A DNA stretch of 64,000 nt from Vannielia litorea (GCF_900142295.1 NZ_FSRL01000001.1:3224001-3288000); one strand, 5' to 3'; positions 1-9,058 are shown, counted from the stretch's first letter. Numbers and translations: made by a program. The notes: generated from the letters alone by a model not told the origin.

Positions 1-449
1 GGCTCGCCGGGTTCGACATGCTGGCAATCCTCTCGGTGCTGGGCATGATCGGCTTCGCGGGGCGTGACCTTGCCACCCGCGCTGCGCCACCCGCGCTCTC
101 GCACATGCAGCTCAGCCTTTACGGCTGCGCCATCCTGATCCCGGCGGGGCTGGTGATTCTCGCCTTCCAATCTGCCCCCGTGGTGCCTTCGGGCGCAGAC
201 ACATGGCGCATTCTCGCGGCCTCGCTCGCAGGGGCCTCGGCCTACTACGCGCTCACCATCGCCATGCGCACCGGAGAGGTGGGCGTGGTGGCCCCCTTCC
301 GCTACACCCGGCTTGTGGTGGCGATGATCCTCGCCGCCGTCGTCTTTGGCGAACGGCCCGACACAGCCACGCTCGTGGGCTCGGCGATCATCGTCGGCGC
401 GGGGCTTCTGGCGCTGGCCAGTGGGCGCCGGCGCAGGGTGAGGGCCTGA
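1..449 (+). CDS. EamA/DMT-family permease, C-terminal part (5' truncated by window edge)
   Basis: The reading frame is open from the first bases and stops at 447-449, so the start lies outside the window. About 148 residues are visible, with five hydrophobic segments separated by short charged loops. The last two (around 'APFRYTRLVVAMILAAVV' and the stretch before the Arg-rich tail) match the usual end of an EamA repeat. The family exports or imports small metabolites across the inner membrane, but the substrate cannot be read from sequence. It ends in a basic tail (RRRRRVRA) and converges on the lipoprotein gene downstream with only 4 bases between the stops. Confidence 0.85.
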   Translation, partial: LAGFDMLAILSVLGMIGFAGRDLATRAAPPALSHMQLSLYGCAILIPAGLVILAFQSAPVVPSGADTWRILAASLAGASAYYALTIAMRTGEVGVVAPFRYTRLVVAMILAAVVFGERPDTATLVGSAIIVGAGLLALASGRRRRVRA

Positions 450-453
450 GGCG

Positions 454-837
454 CTATTTGTAGAGCCCGGTGCGCACCGAAAGGTCGGTCTCTGTCATCG
501 CGTATTTTTGCACCATCCCGGCCTCGTCGAAGAGGACCGTCAGCTGCTTCTGCTTGCCCTTGCGGACCCGGCCGAACATCCGGACACCCGGAATGTAGCT
601 CACCGCGTGGGGGCGGAGGCGCTCGTGGCTGTAGGTCCAGATCTCGGTGCCTGCCGCGGTGAACGACTTCTCCTGCGGGGCACCCAGCATGTTCTGCACC
701 TGCACCTGGCTCGTCATCCCCGGATGCATCATCTGGGCCACACTCGCTTCGGTCTGGTTCTTCATCACCTGGTTGCCGCTGGAGCTGCAGGCCGCGAGGC
801 CGAGGGCAAGGATTGAAACGAGCAAGCTGCGGAGCAT
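454..837 (-). CDS. BamE/SmpA-like outer-membrane lipoprotein
   Basis: A 127-residue lipoprotein. The N-terminus (MLRSLLVSILALGLAACSSS) is a type II signal with lipobox LAAC and Cys17. The mature part holds the SmpA/BamE-type pattern: 'HPGMTSQVQVQNMLGAP' followed by a 'TEIWTYSH' strand. BamE proteins assist outer-membrane protein assembly, but this one is divergent and may be another SmpA-fold lipoprotein. The start at 837 is chosen over an upstream in-frame codon at 870 because AGAGAGG lies about 8 bases before it and the signal peptide begins there. It is divergent from the ECF sigma gene; the shared region 838-974 must hold both promoters. Confidence 0.75.
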   Translation of the reverse strand: MLRSLLVSILALGLAACSSSGNQVMKNQTEASVAQMMHPGMTSQVQVQNMLGAPQEKSFTAAGTEIWTYSHERLRPHAVSYIPGVRMFGRVRKGKQKQLTVLFDEAGMVQKYAMTETDLSVRTGLYK

Positions 838-980
838 GAGTGGCCTCTCTGGGTTCTGAACAGGGGGCATGCTCTGGCGAAAGCGGAAAGATTCGGTAAA
901 TCCTGACGGGCCCGTGAATAAAAAGCTTGCCCTTGCCCCAAGGATTGACGCCCCGCATCCGTCTGACCAACGGTATGCGC

Positions 981-1520
981 ATGTCGGTGTCCGATCATTC
1001 TCTCGCGCTGGCCGCTGCGGGCGGCGACCGGGAGGCCTTTGCCTCTCTGCTGGCGCGGCATTACGACCGGCTCTTCGCCTTTGCCTTCCGACTGACCGGC
1101 GTGCGCGCCGAAGCCGAGGACCTGACGCAGGACATTTGCCTTGCCCTGCCCGCCAAGCTCGCCCGCTACGAAGGGCGCGCCGCGTTTTCCACTTGGCTCT
1201 ACCGGGTGGCGGTCAACGCGGCCCATGACCGGCGGCGCAGGGCCGCAACACAGGCAAAGGCCTCGGAGGGTTGGGGCGACTGGGAGATCGGTCGGCAGGC
1301 CGAAATGGTCGAGACGGCCGAGGCGGTGGACTGGCTCACTGCCACGCTGCGCGGACTGCCGCCCGAACTGCGCGACACCTGCGCGCTGGTTCTGGGCGAG
1401 GAGATGACCCAAGGCCAGGCCGGAGAGGTGCTTGGCGTGAGCGAGGGCACAATCGCCTGGCGCATGTCGGAGGTCAAAAAGCGCCTCCGCGCGCTGGCAA
1501 GCGAGGAAAGAGCGTCATGA
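981..1520 (+). CDS. ECF-type RNA polymerase sigma factor
   Basis: About 179 residues. Region 2 spans 'HYDRLFAFAFRLTGVRAEAE' through 'FSTWLYRVAVNAAHDRRRR'. Region 4 has the helix-turn-helix 'TQGQAGEVLGVSEGTIAWRM'. There is no region 3, as expected for ECF sigmas. ATG codons at 975 and 981 are both possible and neither has a strong Shine-Dalgarno sequence. The stop overlaps the start of the vWA gene as ATGA, so the two are translationally coupled. Such sigma factors are normally held by a cognate membrane anti-sigma; here the only adjacent membrane protein is the vWA protein, whose first 80 residues are cytoplasmic. Confidence 0.88.
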   Translation: MSVSDHSLALAAAGGDREAFASLLARHYDRLFAFAFRLTGVRAEAEDLTQDICLALPAKLARYEGRAAFSTWLYRVAVNAAHDRRRRAATQAKASEGWGDWEIGRQAEMVETAEAVDWLTATLRGLPPELRDTCALVLGEEMTQGQAGEVLGVSEGTIAWRMSEVKKRLRALASEERAS

Positions 1521-3697
1521 CTGACGAGTTCGACAAGCTGAAGAAGGCCATGCAGGCCGCCCCGCCCGCTCCCGACCCGGAAGCGAAGAAGGCGGCGCTG
1601 GCCCTTGCCATGCAGGCCTTCGACGACTCGGCGGAGAAAAATGCACGCCTCCGCCAAGGATTGGCAAAAGGCGCGCGTCCCACTCCCGAAAGCCCCCGAG
1701 AGGCGGGGCTGATGCAAGGAGTGAGAGACATGTTTGCGAAACTGAGCACAAAGGCCGGGCTGGCCGCCACCACCGGCATCGCCGCCGCCGGGCTGGCCGC
1801 CGTGGTGATCATCCCGCAGATGCAGCAGAGCGGCGGGCCGACGGTCGTGGAGGCGCGCGAAACCAAGGGCGCGGCAGCAACCGACAGCACCCGCTCCCAG
1901 GCCGAGGCGGCGCCCCTTACTCAGCCCGAGACGCCGCAGGAGGCGCCCGAGATCGCGGAGGTCCGAAGCGACGACGCACAGGCGGCTACGCCCGCGCCGG
2001 AGCCCGCCGCCACCGAGGATGTCGCCGTGATGGAGGAGCCGCCGATGGCGGAGGCCGAGGCCGACGAGGAGTTGGCGGCGGAAGCCCCGCTGGCGGATGC
2101 CGTGGCAGGGGCATCGGCCCCGACCGCACCCCGCACGGCCACCGCAAAGCGCAGCGTCGCCGCATCGGCCGCCCGAGAAAGGGCCGAGACCGGCGGTATT
2201 GCGGGCATCGTCCGGCCCGAAGGTGTGCTGGCACCCGCTCCGGCCCCCGGCGATGGCTATGTGGCCCCGCAGGACCCCGACACGGAGGCCTTTCCCGAGG
2301 CCGAACAGAACCCGGTGAAAGTGGCCTCCGAAGAGCCTGTCTCGACCTTCTCGATCGACGTGGATACGGCGAGCTACTCGGTCGTCCGTTCCTCGCTGAA
2401 CGCGGGCCGGATGCCTCCGGTTGATGCCGTGCGGGTAGAGGAAATGGTCAACTACTTCCCCTACGCCTATGCCGCCCCCGAGGCCGATGACCCGGCCCCG
2501 TTCAAGCCCACCGTGGTGGTGGGCGAGACCCCGTGGAACCCTGACACCCGGCTGGTGACGGTGGCGATCCAGGGCGAGCTGCCGCTGGTCGAGGACCGGC
2601 CGCCGCTGAACCTGGTGTTCCTCGTCGACTCGTCGGGCTCGATGTCGGATGCCAACAAGCTGCCGCTGCTCAAACAGTCGCTCCGGCTCATGCTCCCCGA
2701 ACTGCGCCCCGAGGATCAGGTGGCCATCGTGGCCTATGCCGGCTCGTCCGGCTTGGTCCTGCCGCCGACGCCTGCCAGTGAGCGCGGCAAGATCCTCGCG
2801 GCGCTCGACAACGTCGGTGCGGGCGGTTCCACCGCCGGGCACGCCGGCCTGGAGCAGGCCTATGCCGTGGCCGAGGAAATGACCGGCGAGGGCGAGATCA
2901 GCCGCGTGCTGCTGGCCACCGATGGCGATTTCAACGTGGGCCTCTCCTCGCCCGAGGACATGAAGGAGTACATCGAGAAGAAGCGCGAGAGCGGCACCTT
3001 CCTATCCGTTCTCGGCTTCGGGCGCGGCAACCTCGACGACGCGTTGATGCAGGCGCTGGCACAGAACGGCAATGGCCAGGCCGCCTATATCGACACGCTC
3101 AACGAGGCCCGCAAGGTGCTGGTGGACCAGTTCACCGGCGCGCTCTTTCCGATTGCGTCGGACGTGAAGATCCAGGTCGAGTTCAACCCGGCCGAGGTCG
3201 CCGAATACCGGCTGATCGGCTACGAGACCCGTGCGCTGAGGCGCGAGGACTTCAACAACGACAAGGTGGATGCGGGCGAGATCGGCGCGGGCCATTCGGT
3301 GACGGCGATCTACGAGATCACGCCGGTGGGTTCGCCCGCCGTGCTGAACGACCCGCTGCGCTACGGCTCGGCCGATGCCTCCGTGGCCCCCGCTCAGGCC
3401 GAGCAGGACAATCCCGAACTGGCCTTCCTGCGGATGCGCTGGAAGGAGCCGGGCGATAGCGAGAGCGCGCTGCTGGAGTTTCCGATCACGGCAGGCATGG
3501 GCACGGCGAGCGACGAAACCCGCTTTGCCGCCGCCATCGCCGGCTTCGGGCAGCTCCTGAAAGGCTCCAGCTATCTTGGCGACTGGAGCTATGCCGATGC
3601 CATCGCGCTGGCCAATGGTGCGAAGGGCACCGACGAGTTCGGCTACCGCGCCGAGGCGGTCAACCTGATGCGCCTCGCCCAGAGCCTCTCGCAGTAA
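1517..3697 (+). CDS. Membrane-anchored von Willebrand factor A domain protein (YfbK-like), coupled to ECF sigma
   Basis: 726 residues. Residues 1-78 are polar (cytoplasmic), 80-100 form one hydrophobic segment, and about 105-280 are Ala/Pro/Glu-rich and probably disordered. A vWF N-terminal region precedes the vWA domain. The vWA domain has an intact MIDAS motif D-x-S-x-S at residues 371-375, and the C-terminus fits the DUF3520 region usual in YfbK proteins. The start at 1517 gives a 4-base ATGA overlap with the sigma gene. Known YfbK proteins are of unclear function. By position and topology (small cytoplasmic N-terminus, single TM, large periplasmic domain) I infer that it may act as the anti-sigma or sensor for the upstream sigma factor; no zinc or ASD motif is recognisable to prove it. 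Confidence 0.85.
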   Translation: MTDEFDKLKKAMQAAPPAPDPEAKKAALALAMQAFDDSAEKNARLRQGLAKGARPTPESPREAGLMQGVRDMFAKLSTKAGLAATTGIAAAGLAAVVIIPQMQQSGGPTVVEARETKGAAATDSTRSQAEAAPLTQPETPQEAPEIAEVRSDDAQAATPAPEPAATEDVAVMEEPPMAEAEADEELAAEAPLADAVAGASAPTAPRTATAKRSVAASAARERAETGGIAGIVRPEGVLAPAPAPGDGYVAPQDPDTEAFPEAEQNPVKVASEEPVSTFSIDVDTASYSVVRSSLNAGRMPPVDAVRVEEMVNYFPYAYAAPEADDPAPFKPTVVVGETPWNPDTRLVTVAIQGELPLVEDRPPLNLVFLVDSSGSMSDANKLPLLKQSLRLMLPELRPEDQVAIVAYAGSSGLVLPPTPASERGKILAALDNVGAGGSTAGHAGLEQAYAVAEEMTGEGEISRVLLATDGDFNVGLSSPEDMKEYIEKKRESGTFLSVLGFGRGNLDDALMQALAQNGNGQAAYIDTLNEARKVLVDQFTGALFPIASDVKIQVEFNPAEVAEYRLIGYETRALRREDFNNDKVDAGEIGAGHSVTAIYEITPVGSPAVLNDPLRYGSADASVAPAQAEQDNPELAFLRMRWKEPGDSESALLEFPITAGMGTASDETRFAAAIAGFGQLLKGSSYLGDWSYADAIALANGAKGTDEFGYRAEAVNLMRLAQSLSQ

Positions 3698-3792
3698 CTT
3701 CCGAACCCCGCGTCGCCGTCATCCCCTGAAGGGCGGCGCGGATGCAGGCGGCAACCCCGCCGAGCAGAGCCCGGTTCCTCCCGACCGGGCGC

Positions 3793-3822
3793 ACGGCCCC
3801 GGCACGTCCCCGCCGGGGCCGT
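3793..3822. terminator. GC-rich hairpin between convergent genes
   Basis: ACGGCCCCGGC (3793-3803) pairs perfectly with GCCGGGGCCGT (3812-3822) across an 8-base loop. It lies between the convergent vWA gene (ends 3697) and the DUF3775 gene (ends 3847). There is no clear T-tract on either strand, so intrinsic termination is plausible but unproven. Confidence 0.45.
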
Positions 3823-3846
3823 CCTTGCACTTCAGATTGCAAGGGA

Positions 3847-4173
3847 TCAGGGCCGCTCGCGCAGGTTGTCCTCTGCGTCGGCCACGTTGATGTCGAGCGC
3901 GTCGAGCCCGTCTTCCAGCATGTCGGCCAGCTGCGGTTCACCGCCGAGGTAGGTCTCGGTGGGCGAGGTCTTTTCGGCCACGGCCATGCGGCGAGCCTCC
4001 TCGATGTCATCGGGGTCGTAACTGCCGCGACCAACCCACATCAACGCCACGAGGCTCGACTGCTCGTCCTCGTTCATGTCGGCGATGTAGTTGCGGGTCT
4101 GCACCCCGTCGGAACCGTACTCCCGGGCCAGAGCGATGACCCGGACGATCTTGTGCATGGAAATGTCGAGCAT
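3847..4173 (-). CDS. DUF3775 domain-containing protein
   Basis: 108 residues, soluble and acidic, with no signal or membrane segment. The pattern 'ALAREYG' followed by 'MNEDEQSSLVALMWVGRG' and the C-terminal 'YLGGEPQLADMLEDGLDAL' matches DUF3775, common in Rhodobacteraceae and of unknown function. The start at 4173 is fixed by a strong AAGGAGG about 8 bases upstream. It follows the SDR gene on the same strand with a 53-base gap and may be cotranscribed with it. No catalytic residues can be named. Confidence 0.8.
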   Translation of the reverse strand: MLDISMHKIVRVIALAREYGSDGVQTRNYIADMNEDEQSSLVALMWVGRGSYDPDDIEEARRMAVAEKTSPTETYLGGEPQLADMLEDGLDALDINVADAEDNLRERP

Positions 4174-4226
4174 TGCGGCCCTCCTTGCGCCGACAGTGCC
4201 AGCTTGTGCGCGAGCTTTCCAGCCCC

Positions 4227-4979
4227 TCAGAGTTGCGAGCGGAACAGCCTGTAGTAGAGCCAGTTGGGCATGAGTTGCGAGAGCCGGACGACCCACCCCC
4301 GCATGGTCGGGAAGCTCCTCTGGAAGATGTCGTCGTTCATGTGTTCGAACAACTCCCGCGCGGCCGCCTCGGAGGTCATCACCGAGGGCGGCAAGGCGGC
4401 AGGGGTATCGCCCTCGGCCAGGGCTTCGGGTTCGATCACGTGGCCGGGGCAGGCGAGCTGGATCTGCACGCCGGTGCTGCGCAGCTCGGCGTAGAGCTCT
4501 TCGGCAAGGTGCATGATGGCCGCCATCGAGGTGCCGTAGCCGATCTCGCCCGGCAGGCCACGATAGGCCGAGAGGCCGGCAACCAGCAGCAGGTGGCCCT
4601 TGTCGGCGGCGACCATGCCGGGCAGCACTGCGCCCACGGTGTTGAGCGCCCCGTCGAGGTTGCGGTCGATCACCTGTTTGATCGCGGCCGTGTCCCAGGT
4701 CCTGGCGCCGTGTCCGCCAACGGCATCGGGAAGATAGATCACGCCGTCGAGCCTGCCCGCGCTGGCCACGGCGCTCTTCATCGCCTCGCCGTCGGAAACC
4801 TCGGCCTCGAGCACCTCGGCCTTGCCGGGCAGCATCTCGGCCAAGCGGGCCATCGCCTCCGGCTCGGAGCAGGTGAGCAGCAGCTCCACGCCGACACGAC
4901 TCAACTGATCTGCAATGGCGCGCCCCAAGGCCGAGCCGGCCCCGATGATCCAGTATCGCTTGCCCTGCCATTCGACCAT
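4227..4979 (-). CDS. SDR-fold protein lacking the catalytic lysine
   Basis: 250 residues with a short-chain dehydrogenase/reductase Rossmann fold. The nucleotide-binding glycine motif is 'IIGAGSALGR' (residues 11-20) and the family sequence 'GLSAYRGLPGEIGYG' supplies Ser137 and Tyr148. The classical YxxxK motif reads Y148-G-T-S-M152: the codon is ATG where AAG would encode the catalytic lysine. It may therefore be a non-enzymatic NAD(P)-binding protein or use altered chemistry. The C-terminal 40 residues ('SQLMPNWLYYRLFRSQL') are hydrophobic and resemble the membrane-associating tail of the KDSR-like SDR branch. The substrate is unknown. Confidence 0.82.
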   Translation of the reverse strand: MVEWQGKRYWIIGAGSALGRAIADQLSRVGVELLLTCSEPEAMARLAEMLPGKAEVLEAEVSDGEAMKSAVASAGRLDGVIYLPDAVGGHGARTWDTAAIKQVIDRNLDGALNTVGAVLPGMVAADKGHLLLVAGLSAYRGLPGEIGYGTSMAAIMHLAEELYAELRSTGVQIQLACPGHVIEPEALAEGDTPAALPPSVMTSEAAARELFEHMNDDIFQRSFPTMRGWVVRLSQLMPNWLYYRLFRSQL

Positions 4980-5158
4980 GAAAACGTTCCTCCGTGCCTA
5001 TGCCATCCTTGAAATACCGTGCCGCACGGCAGAAGTGATTCTGGCGCGTCACCCGGTCAGTATAACGCGGGCCGGTCGGGGGTGGTTCACTGGGCGGTCC
5101 GCATGTCGTTCAAATCCACGACAGTGCTCAATTCCTGGGCGCGCCGGAGGGGCGGTGC

Positions 5159-6385
5159 TCAGCGGCTTGGGCTGCCGAGGGGCACGACGCGAGGTTCCTC
5201 CTCCGGGGCCAGCTCCTCGAAATCGAAGGCGTCGAGCCGGTGTGCCCGCTTGCCGGCCTTGTCGGCGGAAATCTTGATCTCCTCGATATCCTTGGCCGCC
5301 TGCCCGAAGTGCCGGTCGAGGTTGCCCACGCGCGTGCCCAGCCGGTCGACATCGGCGTAAAGCAGGGCCAGTTCCTTGCGTATGGCGCCGGCCTGCTCCC
5401 GCATCCGTGCGTCCTTAAGCACGGCGCGCATGGTGTTGAGCGTGGCCATGCAGGTGGTGGGCGAGACGATCCAGACCCGTGCTGCAAAGCCCTCGCGCAC
5501 CACTTCGGCGAAATTGGCGTGCAGCTCGGCATAAACCGCCTCGGAGGGCAGAAACATCAGCGCGCCATCCGCCGTTTCGCCCTCGACGATATAGCGCTCT
5601 GAAATCGTGGAGATATGGGCTTTCACCGCCGTGCGGAGGGCGCGGGCAGCCTGCGTCTTCTCGGCGTCGGTCGAGGCCGCGCGCAATTGCTCGTAGGCCT
5701 CGAGCGGGAACTTGGCGTCGATCACGATCGGCCCCGGCGGTTTGGGCAGGTGTATGAGGCAATCGGCGCGACGGCCGTTGGAAAGGCTCGCCTGGAGGGT
5801 GTAGCTGTCGCGCGGAAGCGCCTTGCTGACGATATCGTTGAGCTGGATCTCCCCGAAGGCCCCGCGCGTCTGCTTGTTGCTCAGGATGTCCTGCAGGCCG
5901 AGGACGTCGCCCGAGAGCTTCTCGATGTTGGCCTGAGCCTTGTCGATCTGGGCGAGGCGTTCGGTGAGCTGGGTGAGCGAGGTGGCGGTGGCCTTGGAAC
6001 TGCCCGAGAGAGTCTCTGTCACCTTCTCCTGCATGTCGTTGAGCGTACGGGCGGAGTGCAGGGCGGTCTGGTGCAGGCGGTCGGCGACTTGGGCTTGCAC
6101 CTCGGCGAGGCGTGACTCCATCGCCGCGACGATCTGCGCCTGGCCGTTGGCCTGGCTCTCGGAGACCGAGGAGATCCGCCCGTCGAGCCGATGCTGACCT
6201 TCGGCGAGCGCCCCTACGAGCCGCGTGACCTCGGAGATCTGCGCGGCGGCATCGGCAGCGCGACCGGCGCGGCGGGTGGCGGTAATGAGGAGCCAGAGCA
6301 GGAAGACGACAAGCAGCACACCGCCCAGTGCCGCGAGAACGCGGGGGTCGGAAAATGCGTAGGTCTCATCGCCAAGCTTGATCAT
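5159..6385 (-). CDS. rmuC: DNA recombination protein RmuC
   Basis: 408 residues. A single membrane-spanning helix sits at about 17-36, followed by a long Ala/Gln/Glu-rich coiled coil (about 45-160). The conserved RmuC nuclease-like domain follows, recognised by 'RGAFGEIQLNDIV', 'IVIDAKFPLEAYEQL' and 'ALMFLPSEAVYAELHANFAE'. RmuC is associated with limiting inversion at short inverted repeats and with damage tolerance. The start at 6385 is chosen because its ATG overlaps the mutL stop as ATGA; an in-frame extension upstream would lie entirely inside mutL. Coupling to mutL suggests a shared genome-stability role. Confidence 0.92.
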   Translation of the reverse strand: MIKLGDETYAFSDPRVLAALGGVLLVVFLLWLLITATRRAGRAADAAAQISEVTRLVGALAEGQHRLDGRISSVSESQANGQAQIVAAMESRLAEVQAQVADRLHQTALHSARTLNDMQEKVTETLSGSSKATATSLTQLTERLAQIDKAQANIEKLSGDVLGLQDILSNKQTRGAFGEIQLNDIVSKALPRDSYTLQASLSNGRRADCLIHLPKPPGPIVIDAKFPLEAYEQLRAASTDAEKTQAARALRTAVKAHISTISERYIVEGETADGALMFLPSEAVYAELHANFAEVVREGFAARVWIVSPTTCMATLNTMRAVLKDARMREQAGAIRKELALLYADVDRLGTRVGNLDRHFGQAAKDIEEIKISADKAGKRAHRLDAFDFEELAPEEEPRVVPLGSPSR

Positions 6386-8220
6386 CGGCGCCCGAAGAGC
6401 CGCTCGATGTCGTGCAGCTTCAGCTCCACATAGGTTGGCCGCCCATGGTTGCACTGGCCGGAATGGGGCGTGGCCTCCATCTCCCGGAGCAGCGCGTTCA
6501 TCTCCTCGGCGCGCATCCGGCGGCCCGAACGGATGGAGCCATGACAGGCGACACGCGAGAGGATGGCCTCGATCCGCTCCTGCACCAGCTGGCTCTCGCC
6601 GATGTCGTCGAGCTCGTCCAGCACGTCCCGCAGCATGGCCTCGGCGTTGATCTCTCCGAGGATGGCCGGTGTTTCGCGCACGGCAATCGTACCGGGGCCG
6701 AAGGGCTCGAGCGCAAGGCCCATCCGGGCGAAGGTTTCGCCATGCGCCAGAAGGGTCGCGGCATCATCCGGAGAGAGCTCGACGATCTCCGGGATCAGCA
6801 AGGCCTGCGCGGCGACTCCATTCTCGGCCATCTGGCGCTTGAGCTTTTCGTAGACCAGGCGCTCATGGGCAGCGTGCTGATCGACGATCACCATGCCGTC
6901 CTCGGTCTGGGCGATGATGTAGTTCTCGTGCACCTGCCCTCTGGCCGCGCCGAGCGGATGGTGGGTGGCGGCCTCATCGGCGGATTGCGGCGCCTCGTCC
7001 ACCCGGCCCGCAGGCGCTTCGGCGAAACCCATCTGTCCTATGACGGGAGCGGGCCAGCTGTAGCTCTGTGCGCGCTCCTGGGCCGGGCGGTCCATCTGGT
7101 AGACGCGCGGCACCGCGGACTGCTCGGCGGTGAATGTGCCCAGAACCTCGTTTGCGACCGTGGTCGAAGCCCGGTGGCCCGCGTCGGCGAGCGCATGGCG
7201 GATGCCGGTGACGATCAGGCCACGTGCCACACCGGGTTCGCGGAACCGGACCTCGGACTTGGCCGGATGCACGTTCACGTCGACCCTTTGCGGGTCGACA
7301 TCGAGAAACAGCACCGCCGCCGGGTAGCGGTCGCGACTCAGATAGTCGGCATAGGCACCGCGGAGGGCGCCGATCAGCACCTTGTCCTGCACCGGACGGC
7401 CATTGACGAAAAGAAACTGCGCCACCGAGGAACCGCGCGAATAGGTGGGCAAGGCGGCGTAGCCGGTGAGGTGGACCCCCTCGCGTTCTGCGTCCAGACG
7501 CACCGCGTTCTCGGCAAAGTCGCGCCCCAGCACAGTGGCCAGCCGGCCCGCCAGCGCATCGAACAGATCACCTGACTGGGCGTCGGCGCGGAAGGTCACA
7601 CGCGGCTCGCCGCTGGTTTCGTCGCGGAGCGTGAATCCGACGAAGGGCTCGGCCATGGCAAGGCGCTTGACGACCTCGGTGATGGCCTGGGTCTCGGCCC
7701 GGTCGGAGCGCAGGAACTTCAGGCGAGCGGGCGTGGCATAGAACAGCTCACGCAGTTCCACGACCGTGCCCGATGTCAGCGCCGCGGGTTTGACCGGCCC
7801 AAGGGCCCCGCCGGTGCAACTGATGGCATGGGCCTCTGCGCCCGGCGTACGCGACGTGATGGTCAGGCGCCCGACCGCTCCGAGCGAGGGCAACGCCTCG
7901 CCACGAAACCCGAAGGAGCGGATATCGAGCAGGTCGGAACCGTCGATCTTGGAGGTGGCGTGACGGGAGAGCGCCAGGGGAAGGTCGGGGCCTGGAATGC
8001 CGCAGCCGTCGTCGGTGACCCGGATCAGGGTCTTGCCGCCGTGGGAGACCGTGACCTCGATCCGGGTGGCCCCGGCATCGAGCGCGTTCTCGACCAGTTC
8101 CTTCACCGCAGAGGCCGGACGCTCCACCACCTCGCCCGCGGCGATGCGGTTGATCACCGTATCGTCGAGTTGCCGGATTTGCGGCAGGTCGGGGCTCATA
8201 TTGGGGCGCGGTGCGTTCAT
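6382..8220 (-). CDS. mutL: DNA mismatch repair protein MutL
   Basis: 612 residues, normal for MutL. The GHKL ATPase N-terminus shows 'ELVENALDAGATRIEV', 'DDGCGIPG', 'LSRHATSKI' and 'FGFRGEALPSL'. The C-terminal dimerisation/nuclease domain carries the metal-dependent endonuclease motif DQHA(X2)E(X4)E, seen as D-Q-H-A-A-H-E-R-L-V-Y-E, plus 'ACHGSIRSGRRM' and 'QCNHGRPTYVEL'. This is therefore a nicking-type MutL, as expected in bacteria without MutH. It partners MutS (not in this window). The stop overlaps the rmuC start. Confidence 0.97.
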   Translation of the reverse strand: MNAPRPNMSPDLPQIRQLDDTVINRIAAGEVVERPASAVKELVENALDAGATRIEVTVSHGGKTLIRVTDDGCGIPGPDLPLALSRHATSKIDGSDLLDIRSFGFRGEALPSLGAVGRLTITSRTPGAEAHAISCTGGALGPVKPAALTSGTVVELRELFYATPARLKFLRSDRAETQAITEVVKRLAMAEPFVGFTLRDETSGEPRVTFRADAQSGDLFDALAGRLATVLGRDFAENAVRLDAEREGVHLTGYAALPTYSRGSSVAQFLFVNGRPVQDKVLIGALRGAYADYLSRDRYPAAVLFLDVDPQRVDVNVHPAKSEVRFREPGVARGLIVTGIRHALADAGHRASTTVANEVLGTFTAEQSAVPRVYQMDRPAQERAQSYSWPAPVIGQMGFAEAPAGRVDEAPQSADEAATHHPLGAARGQVHENYIIAQTEDGMVIVDQHAAHERLVYEKLKRQMAENGVAAQALLIPEIVELSPDDAATLLAHGETFARMGLALEPFGPGTIAVRETPAILGEINAEAMLRDVLDELDDIGESQLVQERIEAILSRVACHGSIRSGRRMRAEEMNALLREMEATPHSGQCNHGRPTYVELKLHDIERLFGRR

Positions 8221-8314
8221 CCTACTAGGGGTAGCATGGCCCGTGCCGATTCTGCGAGGGGGTTTCTCGCGCCACCTGCCCTTGAACCGCAGGGGGAGCG
8301 GGGCACGTCAGCGG

Positions 8315-9058
8315 CTATCGGGGCACCACCGCGCCAACCATCGGCCCGAGCGGAAAGCCGGTATCGTTGCGCCCCACCGAGGGCGCGAAAAGCCGCGAAA
8401 CGGACCCGTCGAAATAGAGCGCGTTCGGCGTGCCGAGCTTGTCCCGGAACAACGTGCCGAACTCCCAGAACGTCACACGCTCATCGGAGATGACAAAATG
8501 GATCGTTCGCCCATCGGCCTCAACCCCCACGCCATTGCGAAAATGGCGCGACGTGCTGTCGCGCAGGAACCGTGGGTGCAGCTTGCCCTCCAGCACCAGC
8601 ATCGGCCCGGATTGCGAGGCATGGCGACAGGCCGGCGGATCGGCACGGTAGGTCAGGGTCTCGATCACCGCGGCGCGGCCCTTCATCAGGCAGAACACGC
8701 CGTTCGGCACCAGCCCGAAGTTGCCGGGCCCGGGGTTGGCCACAAGCGGCGCGGTCTCGCGCCCCTGTTCGACATAGAGCCCGACCGGCCTGCGGTCGTC
8801 GTGGTACATGCCTGCATTCATGGCGAAGGTGAGTTGCAGGCCCTGTGCCTCGAGCACCTCTTCAAGTCTGGCGAAGCTGCCGATCACCTTGCCCCCGGTC
8901 TGGTGAAACAGCCGGATGTCATCCTTCGCCGCATCCAGCGTGCAGGCGGTATAGGCCCGACCCTCGTGGGCGATGTCCCGGCAGGCGGGGGCCGCGGCGA
9001 GCGGCGTCGCGGCAAGCGCGATCAGCGAGACGAAGAGCTGCCTAAATGTCGGCGTCAT
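8315..9058 (-). CDS. Secreted phosphodiester glycosidase (NAGPA/DUF2233) family protein
   Basis: 247 residues. An N-terminal Sec signal (residues 1-23, ending PLAAAPA) precedes a NAGPA/DUF2233 domain recognised by '[20 protein letters not shown]', '[15 protein letters not shown]', 'QSGPMLV' and '[12 protein letters not shown]'. The family includes the mammalian uncovering enzyme and bacterial exopolysaccharide-related proteins; the bacterial substrate is generally unknown. The ATG at 9058 gives a 17-base overlap with the end of rbfA, so the two are probably translated from one message, although their functions are unrelated. Confidence 0.85.
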   Translation of the reverse strand: MTPTFRQLFVSLIALAATPLAAAPACRDIAHEGRAYTACTLDAAKDDIRLFHQTGGKVIGSFARLEEVLEAQGLQLTFAMNAGMYHDDRRPVGLYVEQGRETAPLVANPGPGNFGLVPNGVFCLMKGRAAVIETLTYRADPPACRHASQSGPMLVLEGKLHPRFLRDSTSRHFRNGVGVEADGRTIHFVISDERVTFWEFGTLFRDKLGTPNALYFDGSVSRLFAPSVGRNDTGFPLGPMVGAVVPR

